Assembly (NCBI RefSeq): GCF_040869045.1
Contig: NC_090319.1
Location: 48,084,779-48,148,778 of the forward strand
DNA: 64,000 nucleotides
Direction of reading: 5' to 3'
Source: Eurosta solidaginis
Taxonomy: Eukaryota > Arthropoda > Insecta > Diptera > Tephritidae
Positions 56,260 to 64,000 of this stretch are shown here, in pieces. The position numbers and the translations under genes were made by a program. The notes below the pieces were generated by a model. The model had not been told where the DNA came from, ran no database searches, and worked only from the letters and a program-made list of their open reading frames with translations. The first letter of the stretch is position 1. Every line of letters starts with the position of its first letter.

Positions 56260-57239
56260 GTGACGTTATGACTAACGGCGGTCCCACGTGTGCTGACACA
56301 TGAACAAGATTAGCCAGGTCTTTATTGACCGAACAGTTCAACCTAACGTTCGTAAAGAAAATATTTCGTTTTGTTTTTTAATCAGTCTAATAAATATAGA
56401 TACATGTTCTTTTTATGTTTGATTGCTATTTAGTGTACTTATGTACAATTATAATTTCAATTTTCAATAACAGCAATTGATTATACATTGTTATTACTAT
56501 TGTAGCAAAAGTACGTAGACGACATGGAGGCCGTTACATTTCTATTATGTTTATCAAAATCGTATTCTGGGATCTAACAAACATTTTTTTTTCCAATGAA
56601 TGCCATGCCATATTTTGCCCATGCAGCTGTGGAAAATTACTAGCTGAGATCAAAACATATGCTTTAGCTTAATACATATTACACACACATATATAGATAC
56701 ATTGCGTATAGTGTCGTGCATTAGAATTAAATGTTTCCCCTTTAGGTTAGTAATTTCGCGTAAAGTGCATGAGAATTCAGCAATTTTGAACATTTGAACA
56801 CGCCCAGTGTTAGCAGAATGCCATATGCACATAAATATGTATACATATGTATGTATGCTTTGGTGTTGAGTGCGTGGCGGCAGAAAAAGTGCAAACTAAA
56901 GAGCAAACAATCCCATAACAAAATAACACGGTTGAGAGTTTCTATATTTCAATTCGCATATACATATGTATGGGTGTGTTTGCATGTCTGGAAAATTGTT
57001 GAGTTCAGCATGTGTTATCTTTCCCATAAAAACTCATGCGGTTTCGTGCTCAAAACATAGTAAAATTATAAAATTGTTAAAAACACACACAGAAGTACAC
57101 CCATACATATGTAGTTTTATGGTTAGGTATGTGCGCATGTAAGTGCATACCTGCGATATAAGTATGGATATTAGGGTTATCTTAATTCAAATGAGAAATT
57201 TTTGGCCGCACGATTGGAAGTTCAAAACACGGTCCAAGC
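56260..57239. other. about 1 kb without a recognised gene
   Basis: AT-rich with several ATGTATG words. Nothing to annotate. Confidence 0.45.
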
Positions 57240-58040
57240 CAGCACCAGGTTAACGCATAAATATACACAAAAAGCTATATGGCTTTCCCCTGATCGATAA
57301 ACATGTAACCAGATGGATCATGTGATATACAGATAGCAGGACAGAAGACCTAACATCGGCTCGGATCACTAACCCGCTGCAGGCACCGCCTCTGTACAGC
57401 TTACTGCAGGGTGCAAAAAACACAAGGAAAGCTAGATATCGAAAGCCTTCAAACGCAACAGACTGCCACTGATTTCGCAACTCGACTCTCACACCTGAGA
57501 GCACAAGTTAATCTGATGGAACGCAGAAGCAGTGATACCACAACTTAATCCCAGGAAATATGAAGAACCCCAGCATAACTATGATGAAGTACGAATAGTA
57601 CTAACCAATAACAATGCCGATACGCGTATGAATCTAGTAAGGCACATCCTATGTAAAGCAAGGCACTAGTGTGGCACATGCGTCAACTTCTAAGAACGGC
57701 GATTCTGAAAACTGCACCAACCGTCGCGGAATCAAATTTCTTAGTATCATATATAAGATCCTGTCAAGCGTATTGTGCGAATGGATAAAGTGCACCGTGA
57801 ATCGGCTGATTTTAACTTATTTTGCTGGCGAAAATTACACAAGCTTTAGAACCTAACCACCTGGAACAACATCTATAAATGCGTGCAATTTCTGTCGTAT
57901 GCTTACGACTTTGATATTATCGTCCCGAATACTTACGCCGAAAAGCGATAAACATGGCGATGATGAATGCGGAGAAAATGCAGTATCTACTGTTATCAAG
58001 CAAAAAGTAAACGCTCTTGCGCCTTGGCAGCTGCGCCTTA
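57240..58040 (+). pseudogene. RTE-type LINE remnant
   Basis: 57250-57510 holds decayed endonuclease-linker sequence (ATDFATRLSHLRAQVN at about 57465, which closely matches 38895-38940 of the other RTE copy). 57690-57850 reads ENCTNRRGIKFLSIIYKILS, SVLCEWIKCTVNRLILTYF, the RT region before the CGFRPG motif. 57885-58015 gives FLSYAYDFDIIVP, in the place of the YADD/FADD box, with the Asp-Asp lost, and a KYLLSSK-like thumb. Large deletions between the pieces. Confidence 0.7.
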
Positions 58041-58079
58041 ACTTTGAAATTGTAAAGGACTTCATTTTAATTTGATAAT

Positions 58080-60445
58080 TATACTCAGTTGAGCAGAGCT
58101 CACAGAGTATATTAAGTTTGATTGGATAACGGTTGGTTGTACATATATAAAGGAATCGAGATAGATATAGACTTCCATATATCAAAATAATCAGGATCGA
58201 AAAAAAATTTGATTGAGCCATGTCCGTCCGTCCGTCCGTCCGTCCGTCCGTTAACACGATAACTTGAGTAAATTTTGAGGTATCTTGATGAAATTTGGTA
58301 TGTAGGTTCCTGAGCACTCATCTCAGATCGCTATTTAAAATGAACGATATCGGACTATAACCACGCCCACTTTTTCGATATCGAAAATATCGAAAAACCG
58401 AAAAAGTGCGATAATTCATTACAAAAGACCGATAAAGCGACGAAACTTGGTAGATGAGTTGAACTTATGACGCAAAATAGAAAATTAGTAAAATTTTGGA
58501 CAATGGGCGTGGCACGGCCCACTTTTAAAAGAAGGTAATTTAAAACTTTTGCAAGTTGTAATTTGGCAGTCTTTGAAGATATCATGATGAAATTTGGCAG
58601 GAACGTTACTCTTATTACTATATGTACGCTTAATAAAAATTAGCAAAATCGGAGAAGGACCACGCCCACTTTTAAAAAAAATGTTTTTTAAAAGTAAAAT
58701 TTTAACAAAAAATTTAATATCTTTACAGTATATAAGTAAATTATGTCAAGATTCAACTCCAGTAATTATATGGTGCAACAAAATACAAAAATAAAAGAAA
58801 ATTTAAAAATGGGCGTGGCTCCGCCCTTTTTCATTTAATTTGTCTAGGATACTTTTAACGCCATAAGTCGAACAAAAATTAACCAATCCTTTTGAAATTT
58901 GGTAGGGGCATAGACTTTATGGCGTTAACTGTTTTCTGTGAAAATGGGCGAAATCGGTTGATGCCACGCCCAGTTTTTATACACAGTCGTCCGTCTGTCC
59001 TTCCGCATGGCCGTTAACACGATAACTTGAGCAAAAATCGATATATCTTTACTAAACTCAGTTCACGTACTTATCTGAACTCACTTTATCTTGGTATGAA
59101 AAATGAACGAAATCCGACTATGACCACGCCCACTTTTTCCATATCGAAAATTACGAAAAATGAAAAAAATGCCATAATTCTATACCAAATACGAAAAAAG
59201 GGATGAAATATGGTAAGGTAATTGGATTGTTTTATTGACGCGAAATATAACTTTAGAAAAAACTTTATAAAATGATTGTGACACCTACCATATTAAGTAG
59301 AAGAAAATGAAAAAGTTCTGCAGGGCGAAATAAAAAACCCTTAAAATCTTGGCAGGTATTACATATATAAATAAATTAGCGGTATCCAACAGATGATGTT
59401 CTGGGTCACCCTGGTCCACATTTTGGTCGATATCTGGAAAACGCCTTCACATATACAACTACCACCACTCCCTTTTAAAACTCTCATTAATACCTTTAAT
59501 TTGATACCCATATCGTACAAACTCATTCTAGAGTCACCCCTGGTCCACCTTTATGGCGATATTTCGAAAAGGCGAACACCTATAGAACAAGGGCCCACTC
59601 CCTTTTAAAAATACTCATTAACACCTTTCATTTGATACCCATATCGTACAAACAAAGTCTAGAGTCACCCCTGGTCCAGAAAGGCCCACTCCCTCTTAAA
59701 ATACTCATTAACTCCTTTCGTTTGATACCCATATTGCACAAACGAATTCTAGGGTCACCCCTGGTCCACCTTTATGGCGATATCTCGAAACGGCGTTCAC
59801 CTATGGAACTAAGGATTACTCCCTTTTAAAATACTCATTAACACCTTTCATTTGATACCCATATCGTACAAACGCATTCTAGAGTCACACCTGGTCCATC
59901 TTTATGGCGATATCTCGAAAAGGCGTCCACCTATAGAACTAAGGCCCACTCCCTCTTAAAATACTCATTAACTCCTTTCGTTTGATACCCATATTGCACA
60001 AACGAATTCTAGAGTCACCCCTGGCCCACCTTTAAGGCGATATCTCGAAACGGCGTCCACCTATAGAACTAAGGCCCACTCCCTTTTAAAATACTCATTA
60101 ACACCTTTCGTTTGATGCCCATATTGTGCAAACAAATTCTAGGGTCACCCCTGCTCCACCTTTATGGCGTTATCTCGAAACGGCGTCCACCTATGGAACT
60201 AAGGATTACTCCCTTTTAAAATGCTCATTAACACCTTTCATTTGATACCCATATCGTACAAACGCATTCTAGAGTCACCCCTGGTCCATCTTTACGGCGA
60301 TATCTCGAAAAGGCGTCCATCTATAGTACTTAAGTCCACACCCTTTTAAAATACTCATTAATACCTTTCATTTGATACCCATATCGTACAAACGCATTCT
60401 AGAGTCAACCCTGATCCACCTTTATGGCTATATCCCTAAATGGCG
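58080..60445 (+). mobile_element. D element, copy D5, 3'-truncated with expanded tandem repeat
   Basis: Left end and body match D4 closely. The tandem part (59395-60445) has about eight units instead of two to four. The right-end inverted repeat and TTACTTGTTT end are missing; the copy breaks at about 60445 within a unit. Confidence 0.85.
59395..60445. repeat. 130-bp tandem repeats of the D element
   Basis: Units start near 59524, 59655, 59745 (after a 40-bp deletion), 59875, 60005, 60135, 60265 and 60394, marked by CATTCTAGAGTCACCCCTGG. Unit differences fall into two alternating subtypes (CGTACAAACGCATTC and TGCACAAACGAATTC). Confidence 0.9.
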
Positions 60446-60514
60446 TTAAGTTTATTTGTCCCTACATATACTTGTTCGATAAGTGGGACCCGTCACCGTT
60501 GCTTGGAATTGGGA

Positions 60515-61050
60515 GTGCCACGAAATCCCCAAAGAAAAAAATACCCAAACACATAAACCCCAAATTCAAAATCCCCAAAATTAAAATCCCCAAACACAAA
60601 ATCCCAGTGCTATGATAAACATCATGAACGTGTAAAAAATAGCAATATCTCTTTCCTCTTTCATTCATATTTATGTATGTATAACTATATATTCACGTTT
60701 TGGCAACACATATTTTTACTTATCCATATAGGAATGCTAGTCGCTCTAATTCGAACAAGCTAACAGAAGCGTGTATTACGCAGAAGTATATCACCGTGGC
60801 AGTAGCCACGGTTATACCACACACCCGGACTTGGCATGGCGTAGCCCAGTGTTACTTGTTATAAGCGCGGCCGAAGGCCGCCTATGCAGAAAGTTGGTAT
60901 GGATTATTAGCCTTTTTTGGTCGCGGTGATTTTAAACCTAATTTGAATTTATTTCACACATAAATTGGGAATTTGTTTTGGGGATTATGAGTTGGGGGAT
61001 TTTGATTTTGGGGATTTTTATTTTGGCGATTTTGATTTTGGGGATAACGT
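60515..61050. mobile_element. foldback-like insert with AAAATCCCC repeat arms
   Basis: 60518-60605 has about six copies of ATCCCCAAA-type words. 60965-61050 has the reverse complement (TTTTGGGGATTTTTATTTT type). The arms enclose about 360 bp that includes two strong hairpins. Penelope-like coding sequence stops at the right arm, so the unit probably inserted into that element. Confidence 0.6.
60793..60881. other. two perfect hairpins
   Basis: ACCGTGGC-AGTA-GCCACGGT (60793-60812) and GCGGCC-GAA-GGCCGC (60867-60881) are perfect, GC-rich stems in AT-rich surroundings, 54 bases apart. They could be a structured RNA or a transposon end; function unknown. Confidence 0.6.
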
Positions 61051-61400
61051 GGTAGACCCCTTGGAATTTTGTACACCACGTTGGATTTATCATAATTTGG
61101 TATTTTGTCCTTTAAATTACTATAAATTGGTCGTAGAATGTTGTTGTAAGTAAACGCGATTTCATATTTCTCTTTATCATATAAATTTAAACCCTTGATT
61201 CTTTCAGACACTCCTGGGATATATGTCATTGATTTATAAATTTTATCACCTTTCTCGGTTGTATTGTTATTGGCGTTCGCTGTGTGATGTTTATGGATCA
61301 GTTTTTTTATAAGGGACATGGAAAAAGAATTTTGTTCCAGGGTTTTTCTATTTATCGCTATGTTCTTGTTGTGAAACATCTTATCACTTATGTTAAGAAC
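61051..61400 (-). pseudogene. Penelope-like element, C-terminal part
   Basis: Minus-strand frame from 61379 reads SMSLIKKLIHKHHTANANNN, then KSMTYIPGVSERIKGLNLYD, IAFTYNNILRPIYSNLKDKI and KSNVVYKIPRG. The YIPGxSERI and SNVVYKIP blocks lie between the RT and the GIY-YIG endonuclease of Penelope-like elements. The frame breaks at the foldback insert, so the endonuclease is absent. Confidence 0.8.
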
Positions 61401-61635
61401 CCTTCTTATACAATTTTCGCTATTTTAAAAATAGTGCTGGCTGCGTGTTTGGAATTATAATTGATAAGTCTTCCCGAAGCTGTTTGTTTTTTAAACGGTT
61501 TTATTTAGCTTGAGTTGACAGGCTGCATGGCCGTTGTGAACGAATCTTGTAATTGAAATTTAAGTAACTTCCCGATAAGCTACAAGCATGAAACTTGGAA
61601 TATAGTTCAGAACCTGATGACAATGCAATAATAAG
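61401..61635. other. unassigned
   Basis: Sequence between the Penelope piece and the 121-bp tandem repeats; not recognised. Confidence 0.4.
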
Positions 61636-62220
61636 AAAAAAATCGCCGCTAAGTCGCGCATGGATGGAGATATTCGCAAAAATCGTATTTGTGGACCGAT
61701 TTTGCTCATATTTTGAACACTTAATACACACAAGAACAGAAATGGACCTGTGAAAAAAATCGCCGCTAGGTGGCGCATGGATCGAGATATTCACAAAAAT
61801 CGTATTTGTGGCCCGATTCGGCACATATTTGGAACACATAATACATAGATACATGAATAGAAAGCGACCTATGATGCCTGATTTGGCTCATATTTGGAAC
61901 ACTTAATACATACAAGAATAGAAATCGACCTGTGAAATAAAATCGCGGCTAGGTGGCGCATGGATCGAGATATTTGCAAAAATCGTATTTGTGGCCCGAT
62001 TTGGCTCATATTTGGAACACTTAATACATACAAGAATTCAAAGCGACCTATTAAAAAGAATCGCCGCTAGGTGGCGGAAGGATCGAGATATTCACAAAAA
62101 TCATATTAGTGGTCCGATTTTGCCCATATTTGGAACACATAATACATAGATACATGAATAGAAAGCGACCTATGATGCCCGATTTGGCTCATATTTGGAA
62201 CAAATATTGCATACAGTCCG
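61636..62220. repeat. about 121-bp tandem repeats
   Basis: Four to five units marked by AATCGCCGCTAGGTGGCGCA, GATCGAGATATTCACAAAAA and CATATTTGGAACACATAATA. Two units have internal deletions of 60 bp. The inner word GCCGCTAGGTGGCG is itself nearly palindromic. Minus-strand frames through it yield repeated CSKYEPNR-type peptides that are not genes. Confidence 0.85.
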
Positions 62221-62427
62221 GTAGAAGTGACATCAAAATATTTTGGAGTTGGAGGAGGGACAAGCATACGTGGCGCAGAGTCGAGTAAAGTCTTTGGAAG
62301 GATTATGTATTGAGGACTTAGGTTGTAACAAATTGTCAGGAAAGAGTCCTTGTAATAATGAGTCACTAAATGAACTAAATAGAATGAGAAATAATAGGCA
62401 ACTAATACAGACTAAAAACTTGAAAAT

Positions 62428-62851
62428 AAAATAATTAAAAAAAATTTTTTAAGTTAAACGGTTTTATTGAAAACAATACTTACATGAAATAATAATAATA
62501 CGAAAATCTAGAAAATAATTAGGTAGGTCCTAGGTACTAGTCATCACACTCCTTATCAATCTATGGCGTTGATCAGACAATTAAATAAAAGCGTTGGATG
62601 CGTCATATTTCTACTGATAGTCATAAGTAAAACTAACTGAACCTTAATCAGTCACAATTTTTAGAAATTTCACGCGCCCAACACTTTCATGTAATTGTCT
62701 GATCAACGCCATAGATTGATAAGGAGTGTGATGACTAGTACCTAGGACCTACCTAATTATTTTCTAGCTTTTCATATTATTATTACTTCATATAAGTATT
62801 GTTTTCAATAAAACCGTTTAACTTAAAAAATTTTTTTTAATTATTTTATTA
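62428..62851. repeat. 0.42-kb near-perfect palindrome
   Basis: 62428-62583 is the reverse complement of 62694-62851 with very few differences. Weaker pairing continues inwards to leave a loop of about 45 bases. The right arm overlaps the end of the Penelope RT frame. Penelope-like elements are known to occur with inverted terminal copies, which could explain the origin. Confidence 0.9.
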
Positions 62852-63360
62852 TACCAATCAATGTTTAATTTATTATTATTTTTAATTATAAATGTGTCAA
62901 GGGAGGGAAGTCTGTTGTTTTTCTCCACTTCCATAGTAAATCGTATGGATTTGTAATATGTGTTGAGTAGTTTAAGCATGTTTTCCGTTTCGCTCGTTTT
63001 GGCGATGGCAAATAAGTCGTCAACGTATATGGTTAACAATTGGGGTTTGCTTTTTGATTCCATCTCGAATCTTGTTAGCAATTCATCCAAAACTATATCT
63101 GCTATCACTGTGAGGCTGGAGATCCCATTGGCATACCTGATCGTTGTTCGTAAATTTTGTCGTTGTATTTAAAATATCTATTGTCCCTCACGCAAAATTT
63201 TAATGTGTTCATGCATAATTCTTTTATTAAACATGTGTGCTCTTTAATGTCAGTCCACCTGGAGGCAATGATGTCGATAGCCGCATCTATGGAAAATAAA
63301 AAGGAAAGGATTTCATTTATTTGGAAACCAGCATTAATACATTAATGCAAACAAAAACAT
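62818..63360 (-). pseudogene. Penelope-like reverse transcriptase
   Basis: Minus-strand, 63355-63110: NAGFQINEILSFLFSID, then FCVRDNRYFKYNDKIYEQRS and GMPMGSPAS (primer-grip-like PMGS motif). After a one-base shift comes ADIVLDELLTRFEMESKSKP with the catalytic TIYVDDLFAI (62985), KSIRFTMEVEKNNRLPSLDT and IDWYNKI. The active-site YVDD, the PMGS and the RFTMExE...LDT order are diagnostic of Penelope-like RTs. Truncated by the palindrome. Confidence 0.85.
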
Positions 63361-63573
63361 TAACTTTCAAATCCGACGCAAAACCAAAAGAGCCGGCAAA
63401 TGCTGCTTTGGGCTCAGTGGAAAATTAAGAACTAAAATCATCTCTAGACAAACGAAAACCATGTGCAAAATCATGAATCATGACAATATCAGAAGCGATA
63501 GCCCTGGGAGTGTCCGAGAGAAAAGTTCTTCAAACGGTTTATGAACCTCTATTAATTGGCGACGGTGAGTACT

Positions 63574-64000
63574 AGGCCGGGTCGATTTGTGGGGAGGCAA
63601 AAAAATCGCCCATTACTCTGTGAAAATCTAAGGTTCAAAATAAGAAACTTTGCCGAAGGAATCATACCTCTAAAACGAATCCTGATGCCCCCCAATTTGG
63701 GCCGTACTTTTGGGTAGGACCAAATTTTGAAAAATCCCACTTTGACCCATTTAGAGTGCTCCAATCGAGTCCAAATGTGTGACCGACTTCCACTAACTTT
63801 GGAAGCCCGACCCACCGATGCCAGTGGCTCATCCCCTGGAACCCCCCTGGGGGTTCACCATACAAACATTTCAAAAAATCGCCGGTTTTGCACTTTACAT
63901 GAAAAAATCAGCTAAATGGCTATGTGGTCATAAGGCCAATTGACCTTATGGCCGTTGACCTTATGTCACCACACCATCACATTAATGCATTGTCATCGAG
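63574..64000 (+). mobile_element. MITE end, relative of 49731-50361
   Basis: Starts GGCCGGGTCGATTTGTGGGG; then AATCGCCCATTACTCTGTGA, ATAAGAAACTTTGCCGAAGG and GGGCCGTACTTTTGGGTAGG, as in the inverted arms of the earlier MITE, up to about 63755. The rest to the window end is not shared and includes GACCTTATGGCC-type inverted words (63925-63965). This may be a larger related element cut by the window. Confidence 0.65.

Noticed and set aside
60965..61050. TTTTGGGG words as telomere-like repeats
   Set aside because: Not a regular short tandem; they are interspersed AT/G words forming one arm of an inverted pair, and dipterans lack such telomeres.
61610..61635. CTGATGA as a hammerhead ribozyme core, since Penelope-like elements can carry hammerheads
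   Set aside because: No stem II hairpin or GAAA partner at the required spacing on this strand.

Overview
This window looks like a repeat-rich, AT-rich stretch of chromosome from a higher dipteran, most likely a tephritid-type fruit fly. The evidence is the mobile-element repertoire: a tRNA-headed SINE, Jockey, R1, RTE and CR1/L2-type non-LTR elements, a gypsy-type LTR element primed by tRNA-Leu, a Penelope-like element, and many poly-purine and (TATG)n tracts. The species assignment is inference. I find no host gene I would defend. Almost everything recognisable is a mobile element, usually broken by stops and frameshifts and often nested.

Layout. 1-7 kb: a Jockey 3' end, a SINE with target duplications, a decayed R1/LOA-type LINE, and two AT-rich arrays full of CGATA words around a (CCTTT)n microsatellite. 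8.9-11.9 kb: a rearranged gypsy/mdg3-like element with two LTRs facing each other; gag, protease and integrase remnants lie on the minus strand. 12.3-16.8 kb: a SINE, two inverted arrays of a 22-bp repeat, RTE and R1/LOA fragments, and a solo LTR with its own TATA box. 17.5-20.9 kb: a DNA transposon with inverted repeats of about 0.5 kb around a minus-strand gene of an unnamed arthropod family. 21.7-24.7 kb: a second DNA transposon whose plus-strand gene resembles RAG1/Transib transposases. 25.3-30.2 kb: two copies of a non-autonomous element (called D here) plus SINE copies; one D copy sits inside a 63-bp direct duplication.

31.3-36.4 kb: two elements with terminal inverted repeats, one with a SINE and another repeat nested in it, separated by a hexanucleotide minisatellite. 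36.7-38.4 kb: a third D copy. 38.4-45.8 kb: a stacked nest, with an RTE element split by a CR1/L2-like LINE that was itself entered by a Jockey LINE and by a 2.4-unit tandem array carrying Pol III-like boxes. 46-49 kb and 54.7-56.2 kb: LINE tails and two R1-clade remnants. 49.7-52.5 kb: a MITE and a large inverted duplication with a conserved small ORF. 52.5-54.5 and 58.1-60.4 kb: two more D copies with different numbers of a 130-bp tandem repeat. 60.5-63.4 kb: a Penelope-like element cut up by an inverted-repeat insertion, a 121-bp tandem array and a 0.4-kb palindrome.

Functionally the window is a record of successive insertions rather than a working gene set. The parts most worth following are the two DNA transposons at 17.5-24.7 kb, the tandem Pol III-like array, the inverted LTR structure and the D family.
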